From positions 2,096,001-2,160,000 of the forward strand of contig NC_089274.1 of NCBI RefSeq assembly GCF_963678975.1: a DNA stretch of 64,000 nucleotides, in the 5' to 3' direction. Below the pieces are notes generated by a model that made no database searches, was not told where the DNA came from, and saw only the letters and a program-made list of their open reading frames with translations. Every line of letters starts with the position of its first letter. Positions within the stretch are counted from its first letter, which is position 1. This stretch comes from Dysidea avara (Eukaryota; Porifera; Demospongiae; Dictyoceratida; Dysideidae). Below, in pieces: positions 1 through 10,700 of this stretch. Position numbers and translations under genes: made by a program.

Positions 1-1429
1 TGCATCGATCGGTTCATATCTCAAGTTTTTGTACTAAATATTTTTTTTGTACTATCTGTTTGGTAATCCTCATTTCAGTCTGTTGTTTTGTACTGACAAA
101 ATAGTTGGAATCAACACACATTAAACAGTAGGTAGCTGCTAATACCCGTACTGTATTGCATTGTTAGTAGGGACCAGTCTATTTTGCTTTTTTTCCTACC
201 TATTTTTCTTTCCAGCAATTCTTTTATTTTTCACCTATTATGCTCCATATTTTGCTCAAGAATTATAAATTTTGCTCAGCACTGATCTTTGTTAATTGAA
301 TATTTCCAATTGCAAAGCTACAGTTTTGCCTTAAAGTGACTGTTCTATTAGAGTATCTCGATCAACAATTACTTCTAACATGTAAAGCAAGAAGCTAGCT
401 AATATTGCTTAACATGTGTGACTGTTTTATTAGGGTATCTCGATTGTCACTTGTTGTTCCTGTAACAATTAGCTATGCATTGTCGATATTTTAGCGAGTC
501 TGACTGTTCTATTAGAGTATCTCGATCTTTTGTGCAATTTTTATGTCCACTTCACAAAAAATTGCACCTATTATGCCAGCATTTTGCTTACTGCTTTTAT
601 CCACCCATTATGCCAAAAAATTTTGCCGGTGAAATCGACGGGTCCCTAATTGTTGGAAAGCTAGGGGAGTTTTTAATAAATTTCATAGTGACTGTATTTA
701 TACAATATGCTCACATTGAGCTGTTACCTCAAAACATAACTCGTGAGTAGAATTACACAAGATATAGTTGTTAATATTTGGTATGATTTTACCTGCTAAA
801 AAATATTTTCATTCAATTACCTGATATTTTTAAAATGGCTTAATAAAGTTTTAGCATATGCTTTTCTTGGCCTTCACAATGGGATTAAGTAGCATGAATG
901 ATAGCACATAGAAGCTTGCAACAACCTATTAAGGTAGCCAGGTGATTAACACTTTAATTTCTAGCAAAAAGGATGTCAAAGACCTCTGAGTAAACATCCT
1001 AAATATCTAGAGTATCACAAGAAGGTGCTAGTAAGAGAAAAAAGTCATGAGAAAATTTGGACCTGGACTATATACCACCAGAAATGTTTGTCATTTTTGG
1101 AAGGAATGTTTACTTCTACACCATGTATCTTCAATGTGCAGAAACTTAAGTTATGACCGTAAAGAACAAAAATTGTTGTTGTAAATTGCTAAGCATTTTT
1201 ATTCAGACTCCCTTTGTGTGATCTGATTATACAGTAGATACACAAGACCAGTGCCATCCTCATGAAAATTTGAGCATTCGATTCGGTTATTCTTTTATAG
1301 ATACCACAAAATATTATCAAACACAAGCAGCACACACACACACACACTCACAATATTTTAATACCATTCATCTTTTCTAATCTGTTAATCTTACTGCATT
1401 TTGCACACATACAAGTACAAGAAAAAATT
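1..1429. other. Gene-free AT-rich stretch
   Basis: I see no exon with credible splice sites and no family similarity on either strand. The stretch is AT-rich and holds three copies of a short dispersed motif (listed separately) and a small CA run near 1328. Around 225-300 and 560-625 there are related words such as TATTATGC followed by TTTTGC, probably fragments of an old interspersed repeat. Possible 3' UTR or promoter of a gene beyond the left edge cannot be excluded. Confidence 0.6.
336..527 (+). repeat. Three spaced copies of a ~27-bp motif, period ~82 bp
   Basis: The core CTATTAGAGTATCTCGATC, preceded by GTGACTGTT, occurs at about 336-362, 417-446 (one or two changes) and 501-527. The copies are 81 and 84 bp apart, with only weak similarity between them. 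Related copies lie at 2527-2554 and 32106-32153 (two side by side), and reverse-oriented ones at 30303-30359 and 45542-45558. It reads as a short conserved piece of a dispersed or tandem repeat; function unknown. Confidence 0.7.
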
Positions 1430-2480
1430 TAAACAAGAGTAGGGGGACAGTTAGAATATAGTGCATCAATAAAAAGTACTGAAACAAGCTTGAGTTGGTA
1501 TATGACAGCAAATCAACACAAAAAGAAGTGAATATCCATACCGTGCATTTCAATTAGGGAAACTCCACAGATATTCATTGTGTTACAGTAATTGGCTGTC
1601 ATAATATACTAACTCAAGCTTGTTTCAGTACTTTTTATTGGTGCACTATATTCTAGTTGATCCCTAATTTTTCTTATACTTGTTTGTGTTCTTTTATAGA
1701 ACTGGTGATCAATCTACGTAACTAGTTTGTTTCATAAAGATGGATTGATGTAGCTATGGAAGTCAAATTTTCCGTTGAACATAAACTGTAATTTTGCACA
1801 TAGATTGGTGTACTGATATTCTACAACAATTGATCTAACTGACTGATTTATACGTCTTATGGGTTTACGAAAAGTGTACAGGAAATAAATAAGGGGCCTA
1901 CAGACGCAGGGGTACCAAGAAGCTTTAAAGCAGCTGGAGTCCTGGCAAGGCAAACACACACATACAAAAGAAACACATCAATTATTAATTAAATTAACTA
2001 GTTTAACAGATCTGACAGATCCCACAGTTCTGAGGAGCGAGCATTGAAAATTCTGTATGAGCAGGATATTGTAATTCTGGCAGCTTGATCAAACAATAAA
2101 CTAATCAGCATGTGCCTGTTCTACTTTGTTAAGAATGAGTTCTTATCCTACAGCTATCATCTCTAACAATCAGTTGAATTCAAACACACAAGAAACAAAT
2201 GTACCGGACAGCATAGAAAGTTAAACAGCCCATACTAAGTAAATTATTAGCAGGAAGCCACTAATGCACTATTGTGAATAACTGAACTCCTTGCATTTTC
2301 AGCAAAAAACTGGGGACAAAGGCAAGTCCATGATGTGTGTATTGTACATATTGCAGTTGGTGAAAAGGCACATCTCAGGATGAAGCGACATCAAACAGTG
2401 AACAGAAGTCCAAGCCCACAGCTATATATGTGCTTGCAGAATCTGTCTCTGGGATGGAGATGGTAGCTACTTTTGACTAT
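1430..2480 (+). repeat. Foldback-tailed repeat family, copy A (degenerate)
   Basis: The left part is an inverted repeat: an arm near 1441-1510 (AATAAAAAGTACTGAAACAA) is mirrored at about 1597-1665. The right part, about 2290-2430, matches the body of copy D in the order and spacing of words such as AAAGGCA, TGAAGCGAC and TCAAACA. The middle is poorly preserved. Copies B, C and D (3920-5275, 20815-21775, 28127-29310) define the family. No coding capacity is seen, so it is a non-autonomous repeat of unknown class. Confidence 0.65.
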
Positions 2481-3208
2481 ATTTCTACTGTGGTAAATAT
2501 AACATGTGACTGTTATATTGGAGCGGTTGACTGCTCTATTGGAGTATCTTGATCTTCGTGAAGAAGAAAAGCTTCTCTAGCTTCCTTGTACATAGACTGA
2601 AATGAAGCACTGCCACTTTACACATGCAACAGCTAGAACTTGAAATTTGTATCTGGCCTGGATCCCAGTTTTAGCCATGGCAAACCAATTTTGGATTCTA
2701 AATTCAGTCAGACTAAATTTAGACCAAACTTGGTCTGGCTAGACCAAATTTAGTCAACCAAAATTGGACCAGCTAGGCCAACTTTTTAGTGACATGTCAA
2801 TAATACCTGAGCTGCTATTGTGTGTAAACATAGATATATTAAAACAGTGCACTGATCTATCTCTGAACAAAACAGGGTATGACCACCATGAACTTTGGAT
2901 GTGATATTCCTTAAAAGAGCAATGAAACTTGATCTTTCATTGCACTATTTGGACCTCAATGTAAAAAAATATTAAAGATTTGCTTTTGCTGTGTGGGTGC
3001 AATGACTGCAACTTTTTAGCTACTGTATGATAGTGATTCATAGGGCTAAGATTAAATACGGCAATGTAGATACAGTGGTAAACATGATCAAATATTGGAT
3101 ACCCAAAAGTAAAAGCAGACTGATCAATTATTTGTCATAATTTTGGTATTAACACAACATTAGCCTAAAAACTATTGAATGCAGCAATCAAGGCACAGAC
3201 ATCAGGGA

Positions 3209-3865
3209 CAGTGTTGTAAGTGGGTCAGTACTGTTGACCCGTTTGACCCACTGACCCAAACAGTAATCCAGATGGGACCCGGATCTGACCTGCATGTGAC
3301 CCGGTTTAATTAAAATAGAGGCGCGCCTCAAGAGCTAGATTAAAATTCCACAAGTTCCATTAGTTAGTCCTACACTATAGAAAGGATTGTCTGCAAGGAG
3401 TAGCTACGTATTATCAAGTGGGTGTGGCTCCACGTATGTGTTATCAAGTGGGTGTGGTTCCACGTAAGTCTACAAGCAGCTATACAACAATTATGAATAT
3501 CCAGAAGTTAGTTACCTACATTTTGAGTACCAACACTGATCCGGTAATGCCATGCGTGCCCACAGAGAACAGCTGTTACAAATCTGATAAGTGAGCGTGG
3601 CTCTACGTGCACTGCACAGACAGCAAACTATATTCCCGAATGATTATTATGATTATGAATGGTGGGTGTGGCTCCACGTAAGTTTTTTGATGTTTACAAC
3701 TGCATTTCCACCAATACAATCGAGCTTGTTAACTTATACTTACACGTGATCTCATCCAGGTCAGAACCAGATATTCAGTGAAGTGGATAAGACCCACTTG
3801 ATCCAGACAAAATGTGACCCAAATGACCTGGATAATCCGGATGACCTGGCCCACTTACAACGCTG
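3209..3865. mobile_element. hAT-type miniature element with 8-bp target duplication
   Basis: Terminal inverted repeats read CAGTGTTGTAAGTGGG at the left and its near-complement CCCACTTACAACGCTG at the right. Both ends are flanked by the same 8 bp, ATCAGGGA (3201-3208 and 3866-3873). CAG-starting termini with 8-bp target duplications are hallmarks of the hAT superfamily. Inside, the word GTGGGTGTGGCTCCACGTA recurs about four times between 3418 and 3682 as degenerate subrepeats. There is no transposase reading frame, so it depends on an element elsewhere. Confidence 0.88.
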
Positions 3866-3919
3866 ATCAGGGATATTTTTTGTGGTGGAAGTAGCAACTA
3901 GCTACTACAGATGCAATGT

Positions 3920-5275
3920 ATGTCTACAACTACCATACTGTATATTAGGGATCATGAAGGTTTGAGCTTTTCTGGCCAAAACTGTCACCCCAAAACCAGC
4001 TTCACAATACCATCCTGGTGCTTCAGCAGTATTGGTTAGTTAGTTACTTACAAAAGTAATGCGCTACCTAAGTAATATAGTTACTGTAACGAGTCTAATA
4101 TTACGTAATATTATTACTACAAGTAACGAAGTTACTAATCTCGTTAGTTATCCTCTGAGTAACGCCTAGCCACAACGAAGTAACGAAGCTTACTGAATGA
4201 AGCTTATTCACCAGCTTCCTACTTATAACCAAGATTTGCACATTGTCCAACAACGCAATCATGTCACGTGATAAGGTGGTAGTTTCACACGTGACAGCTT
4301 AAGGCTGTGGACACAAAGTAATATAATATGTAATATTATTATAGTTACTTTATTTTATGGGTAATATGTAACTGTAACTAAATAGTTCAGTTGCAAGTAA
4401 TATGTAATATGTAACTAGTTACTTTTACAAAGTAACTTGCTCAACACTGTTCAGTACAACCCTAAATGCTTTCAATAGGTAGCTACAAAAGTTTTAAAAT
4501 AATTTATTTAATGGAATTTTCTCCTGACTGGCTAACTACCTGATGCCTTTAGACAAGTATAACTCAATAATGGCTAAGGCTACGGGTTTGATGTCTTTTA
4601 CTATTCAATTTGCTTCATCCCTATATCACAGTATGTAAAATGTATGGATCATGGACCTCCTTTGTGTCCCATTTCTTTTTGCTGCCAGTCTAAGATGTTG
4701 ATTTATGGTAGCGTGATACATTGCTTTCTGTTTGTAAATGCGAATCATCCGGCGTACTTTTCATGGTGGCTGGATTGACTGCAAAGACACTTCTCCTACT
4801 GCTCTTCATTTGTAGCATTGTGTAATAGGCTGAACATAGCTGAAAGCGAAGTGTAATGGGCACTTCACCCTTGAGTCAATAATTGATAGCTGAGGTGCAC
4901 ATTCAGACGAAAACGTTATCTCTGGCACAATCCTTTTCTTTTGATGTGGTGTGTGTGGGTTCATTAGTCATAATAATGTTACAAAAAAGTAAACAAGTAT
5001 TAGGAATTTTAAGTTCAATTAGGGATCATAGAAAAAAGTAGGGAAACAAGGGAATAGCTTAAAAGTGGTGAAACAAGGAAGGTTGCCTACACCTGCAGAT
5101 ATACTAGTGAACATTTAATTCCTAATTCAGTTATGGGTATATATGGGAATTAAAATTAATGTTATCTGTAGGTGTAGGTGACCTCCCTTGTTTCCCTACT
5201 TTTTATTCTATGATCCCTAAAATCAAATTTAAAATGCCTTATTACTAATACTACTTGTTGACTTTACAAATTTTA
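3920..5275 (-). repeat. Foldback-tailed repeat family, copy B
   Basis: This copy runs opposite to copies A and D. The body (about 3960-4990) shares with copies C and D the stretch TTATTTAATGGAATTTTCT, the CAGTATTGGTTAG word and the Q-rich-looking 128-bp unit, here present once rather than twice. The end, about 5010-5260, folds back on itself: an arm around 5020-5066 (GGGATCATAG, AGTAGGGAAACAAGGGA) is mirrored at about 5183-5225. The hAT-like element at 4027-4449 sits inside it, so that insertion is younger. Confidence 0.65.
4027..4449. mobile_element. hAT-like miniature element, TTACT/AGTAA-rich
   Basis: The left end reads CAGTATTGGTTAGTTAGTTACT and the right end is its diverged complement, ending GCTCAACACTG. 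The interior is made of AGTAACTAGTTAC-type words, a composition typical of widespread hAT-derived miniature elements. The target duplication is not clean: TTCAG occurs at both flanks. It lies within repeat copy B. Confidence 0.7.
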
Positions 5276-5740
5276 AGAAAAAAAACAGCGCTACTGCTCA
5301 GTTGTCTAACTGGCCTATAAGACTATTCTATGTAAATGCACAAGCAGAAACCAAGCATACCAATAAATATAAATAAACGTAGCTAAAGATTACAGTGAAT
5401 GAGGCATACCACAATGGCTACTTTTAGTCACTTGTAATGCTGAGTAATAATCTAAGCTATATATCTTTATGCATCCTTTATTAAAGGGTCCTGCATAAAA
5501 ACCTGTACAAACTTGACAAGCAAAATGCATTGACATCTAACATAATGGTCAGCCAACTAAGCAGTATATGTGGCAAGTTTGTTCACACTTTTAGTGTTGA
5601 TCTCATGCATCTGAAATTAAAATTACAATGCAAAAATTAAGAGTGTTTATAAGACTTACTATATTGCATCTATCATAGCATATGTAGCTAGACACTACTT
5701 CCATATAGTACTGACAAAAAAACACGGCTGTTGCTATTGT
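5276..5740. other. Gene-free interval
   Basis: No exon or recognised repeat boundary is visible. A segment at about 5715-5748 resembles, in inverted orientation, the sequence at 6180-6240 (word GGAACAATAGCA), so the SINE and the tandem repeat between them sit inside a loose inverted repeat. Confidence 0.45.
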
Positions 5741-5743
5741 TCC

Positions 5744-5883
5744 GGCAGTCATGTGAATAAAAATAAAACTTGAAAAGGTCCTCAAACAAAAAACAACAAC
5801 ACAAAATGCCTTGAAACCCGGGACCTCAGTGCTTGAGCCCAGAATCCTAACCATTGTGCTACATGGCCCCCAGCTACCCACCT
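5744..5883 (-). mobile_element. tRNA-derived SINE
   Basis: Read on the minus strand from 5883, the head contains an A-box-like TAGCACAATGGTTAGGA and, about 35 nt later, a B-box-like GGTCCCGGGTTTCAAGGC, with spacing as in a tRNA gene. There is no intact cloverleaf or CCA end. The head is followed by about 65 bp of unrelated sequence ending in a T/A-rich tail (to about 5744). This is the structure of a Pol III-transcribed, tRNA-derived SINE rather than a functional tRNA. Confidence 0.7.
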
Positions 5884-5997
5884 CCCTTAGTTTCTACCTT
5901 TATTATGTCTCCGAGTGGAGTAACTTCTATATAATATATATTGAAGGTGAAGAAGAAACTTGACCCCACCCCTAACACTAGAACTACTTTTCGCGTC

Positions 5998-6141
5998 CCC
6001 TAAAATTGAATGCTCGGGGCAACCTACTAGATGCGTTCCCTAAAGTTGAATGCTCGGGGCAACCTACTAGACGTGTTTCCTAAAGTCGAATACTCGGGGC
6101 AACCTACTAGACGTGTGCCCTAAAGTGGAATACTCGGGGCA
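5998..6141 (+). repeat. Tandem repeat, 40-bp unit, ~3.6 copies
   Basis: Units starting at 5998, 6038, 6078 and 6118 share CCCTAAA, GAATGCTCGGGGCA and ACCTACTAGA with a few substitutions each. The unit is more GC-rich than its surroundings. Nothing coding is seen in it. Confidence 0.88.
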
Positions 6142-6665
6142 TAGCATACAACTAGTGTGCTTGATAGTGAGAAATCTAGTGGACTGCCGGAACAATAGCA
6201 CTGACAAAATATTTACGGCTGCTGGAACAATAGCAACTTCGAAAAAACACTGTATGCCTGTGTTGTAATTGTATGCTGTATTCAAAAGTTTAAGTGCTTT
6301 ACAAAATAACACCAAAACTCACAGCTAGAGAAATACGAAAACCATCACAAATACCAAAAAATTGATTTTTAGTTTAACTTCGTGGTAGTTGGCAAAAGCC
6401 ATTCTTCCCTACCAGGGCACACACACAACAAGGCACGGTACAAAACACAACCACTAGACAACTACGTGTTACACATACAATCTGAAGATGAACAATCTCG
6501 TAGACAACTATTCTACACAAGCTTATTTGGATATGGGCACTCTCAAAGGCCCCGGGGCCTAGCTTGACAGTCTTGTGCTGCCAAGCAATTTTTGCCCATT
6601 AATAATAATAAGTAAAAGTCCTAAACAGAGGATATAAATTTATCATAATTGTAAGTAACTAGTCT

Positions 6666-7048
6666 TAGTCTCGTGCCCAGACCCTATTTTTTCTTTTGTG
6701 TGGGGGCGGAGAAAAAAAGGGTCTGGTGGATCTCCAATAGCATTTTTGTGCAGCCGGATCTACAACTTTTGGGGATGGTTGATTGGTGGTGGTGGATAAC
6801 AAAGGCCTGTTAACGAAGCGAGAATTGGAAAACGGCGCGCGTACCAGAGTTTCGAAGGCTTGCAAAGCAAACGCGCGCCGTTTTACAATTCTCGCTTCGT
6901 TAACAGGCCTTTGCTATCCACCACCACCAATCAACAATCCCCAAAAGTTGTAGATCCGGCTGCACAAAAATGCTATTGGAAATCCACCAGACCCTTTTTT
7001 TTCTCCGCCCCCACACAAAAGAAAAAATAGGGTCTGGGCACGAGACTA
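6666..7048. mobile_element. Mutator-like foldback element with 9-bp target duplication
   Basis: The element is almost entirely two inverted arms of about 180 bp, nearly identical, around a spacer of about 25 bp near 6845-6870. The ends read TAGTCTCGTGCCCAGACCC and its complement. The flanks are the same 9 bp, AACTAGTCT (6657-6665 and 7049-7057). Long terminal inverted repeats with 9-bp target duplications fit Mutator-like elements. The arms differ at only a few positions, so the copy looks young. Open frames inside are by-products of the arms. Confidence 0.85.
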
Positions 7049-7057
7049 AACTAGTCT

Positions 7058-7726
7058 AAGGTGGCATCAGTGAGAGAATTTCACCAACGCCTACTAGTAC
7101 AGTAGTAGGCAGATGAACGAAAAGTTTTCGGGTGGAGGAGAGATGACAAGTTAGCAAATTGCAATGTAAGTTATTTATCTTTGGAGGTCCAATATTACCA
7201 CTTTTTGCAGCATTCGGACTAGCTGTACTTCCACTGGGGTATCGACATGACCAGATTATTAAATTAAATCAGATTATATAGGGATTAAATATAGCTATGA
7301 CATGGCTATAGTAGGCTCTATCGCGCCAGAAAATTCATGTTGCGATAATATTCAAGCTGCTCTACCACTCTACAATACATTAACTTACCAGTCATTTGTT
7401 CTTATCCTTAAAAAAACGACCAGTCCACAAGTTAATTGTAATCTAATTATTGCGCACCTTGTGGGCGGGGCAAGAAAAAGACCAAGTCTCCAACAAAACT
7501 TGAGTTGCTGGGTCTAACAGTGGTCTCGACATACACAACTGGAATTTACATGTAATGTCACATTTGAAACATAAATAATAGATTGTTGAGATAGTGTTAC
7601 ATAGCAGTACATACGTATCAAGAGTTGGTATAATTATAGTATGTATGGACGTGGAGTGGAATGTAGAGAAAATATAGTAGTGTGCGTAGTCATAGTGTGC
7701 TGTTCTAGGATGGAGGGTGTCTCAGT
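7058..7726. other. Gap downstream of RPA3
   Basis: No exon was found. The part next to 7727 should contain the RPA3 3' UTR; no canonical AATAAA on the minus strand was recognised close to the stop. Confidence 0.5.
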
Positions 7727-10700
7727 TCATGAGTCTGGAAACGCCACTGGACAGTTATTCAAAAACTGGATGGCTTCGTTGTAAGTGTCAAGATCTGTAG
7801 AATATAATTAATTAAACATACATACACATTGCCCAACATACAACCATACACACACCCAAACATTACCTATGACACTACACTACACAAGTACTTCAACAAA
7901 GCACATTTAGTTTTACAATCAGCCATGGTAACGTCCTAGAATATAGCCTTGAATGATGGCCCAGGAGTTTATATAATTCTTTCAAGCAACATTAATTACC
8001 CCGGCTACTAAAAAGAAAGTGACTATGAGGTCAGCATTTATGTACAAGATTAGCAATTCCGTGTCCCAGTGTTTTACTCTCCTTGGCGTATTCCTCAAAG
8101 ATTCTAGCACAAAAAGATGGCCTATAAAATATTCTTTATTTCTTTGTTTGGCACAGCTAGAAATTGACTACACTAGGTATTTAGCATTTATTCAAAACCC
8201 AGTGCTTATTTCTGTTGTAATCCTTCATACCCCTGGTGACTAAACAGTATCAGGGATTTATATGGGACCAGCCATAATACAAGACAATATGGTAATCAAA
8301 TGCAATAAATCACCCCTCAAGCCCCGTTGTTATTGTGTATTAGAAAATTTTACGTATTCCCTTTGATGCCTGAGGTTACTAAATCCAATAGAAACCTGTG
8401 GTGGGGTTACTAAATAGTTCCGTATTGTCTCGAATAGCGGTCCAGGTGTTTATTTCTTTCGAGCAACTTCCACCCAGACCCAACAGTCTGGGTGAAAAAC
8501 TACTTCAGTGAAATAAATTGTAGGCAACTTTTTACCCAGGCCACTATTTGAGGCAATATGGTAATAACTTGTGGTCTCGCCAGTGGTTGTTTATTCATCA
8601 AACGACAATTGGCAAAGCCAAAAACAGGATGTCCTTACTGCAGCTTATTTTCTGGACAAGATAGGCATCATTAGTGTTCAGCTAGGCATTCAACTAATGC
8701 CCAGCACGGTGTGGCACTGACACAACAAACTCGAAGGATAAATCTCGACGCTAGCACTCACAATTTGCTTCTTAATAGCTTACTTTCTGGACAAGACAAG
8801 TGTCTTTCTAGCCTGGCATAGTAACTACTTGATACTGGCACTAATCAGCAACGATTATGAATGTCAAGTTGATGTCAGCAGTGGCACTGAGATGATCAAC
8901 TCGACTTGAGGATAAATCCCAATGCTAGCACACACAGTTTGCCACTTTCTCTTACTATTTCTTAACCTAGGAAATTTTCTAAACCACTTAGAATGGGTCG
9001 ACATCGGTCTCTACGCTATTTAGACCCCCCCAGACAATGTGGGCTTGGCTACCAACAATTAATTACCTTGGCCTGTGGCCTCGGTAACTAAGTTTGTGGG
9101 TAGCCTCACCCACATCATCCTCAGATCTTTAAATAGCATTGAAACCTTGTCAATCCATTCTAACTAATACTTAGTCAACCAACCAAATACATTTTTTTCA
9201 AGTATAGACCAAACTCAAAAAATCGGACCATAGCATTATACAAATAGTAAGCATCCTCTAGCATAGATAGCCATTTAGAAGCACACTTTCCAACATGGCA
9301 TTTAAGATTATGAGATCAAGGGTTAATTTAGGGGCACTGCCCCCCCCGTTAGCTATTTCCCACTCCCCACACCTAAAGGGTTAGTTGTATGAAAATCAAA
9401 TGAAAAATTTCACCAAAATCACGTATTCTCAACAACTATTTAATTTTTTTTTTCCCTGGGGAAGGTATACCCTCAGGCCCCCAAGAATTCAAGCTTCACA
9501 TTTCAGAGTGTACTCTGTAATCTTCTCTCATAATCCTATATAGAAAACTAACCCACCCCAGCCTAATATTCTGGATTTAGCCCTGCAAATCCTTCATATA
9601 TGCAATGCACTTTAAATAGTTTACATTTCATAAATTTGTTTTGTGAACATAATATTTCATCAGGCTGAATGAAACTAGCTAGAGTGACTTTACTTAAATA
9701 TTTACTTTAAGGAGTCCAGAACCACACGTGTGGGTGGGGCACGTATCACAATACTTACCAAAGTCATTTCCAAAGTTCACCAGTCTCTCCACAGCTAGTT
9801 GACAGTTATGCTCCACCTTACCAACCACTTCTACAAAGGCCGAGGGTAGCTCCAGCTGTCATACAATCACCATGGTAACATCACAACAAGTACAATCCAT
9901 ATGACTAACAGCATTTGTGTACACTCTGGTAACTAAATTTTTGATGTTTTGGCTTAGTGAAACAGCACAAAGCACAAACTAGTGTTCTCAGAGTTAGATC
10001 AAATTTCACTTGGTAATGGATAGCATTATTAGTTGTATATGTAGAGCGAATACAAATCTAATAACTCTTACATGAACAGATTTCTAAGTAGCAGACACAG
10101 TTAATTTGGTGTTGTTGCCAACTCTTACAATAAGACCACCTCATTACATTGACCATGATAAGCGATTTTGAAGGTCGCAAGGCCATTTCATTATTGACAC
10201 ATCACATTCTATTTATGAGGCTTCTCTGCATATTCTCTCTTAACAGTGAAACTGCAGTCAGTCAGTCAGTCCTGATGGGGTGCTAGATGTACCACTAAAG
10301 GTGGCATTAAATTAGAAAATACAGATTCGAAGCACTACTATTCTAGTTTAGCAATTCTCTTAGACACAGTAAAGTGTCACAAACACATTGACAACTACTG
10401 AACTGTGAACCCTTGAAATAATGAGTACTAATGCACTGGCTACTCTGTATGGTCATAAACTGTTGTGGGGTTTAAAAATTAAGCAAATTAAAATGTTGGT
10501 AGAAATAATGTTGAGTATGGAAATTTAAAGTAAAATACTTAGTGGCAGCCATACTTACTTACCGGTGGACTGGGTAGGTTGGCTCTCAACTGTTGTTTAT
10601 CACTGGTCTCCAATAGCAACGTGTGACCACCTCTTTCACTCTAAGCAAAAGAGAGACAACATACAACTTGGTCAAAAGTATAACCAGTTGTACTCTTTAT

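Noticed and set aside
5811..5880. tRNA gene
   Set aside because: A and B boxes are present but no intact cloverleaf or terminator; it has the head-body-tail form of a SINE.
6665..6865. 66-codon frame on the minus strand
   Set aside because: It lies wholly within one arm of the foldback element and mirrors the other arm.
7710..7783. Apparent plus-strand exon with TTCTAG acceptor, ATG and GTAAGT donor
   Set aside because: The complement encodes the RPA3 C-terminus in the correct phase with a good acceptor, so the plus-strand signals are coincidental.
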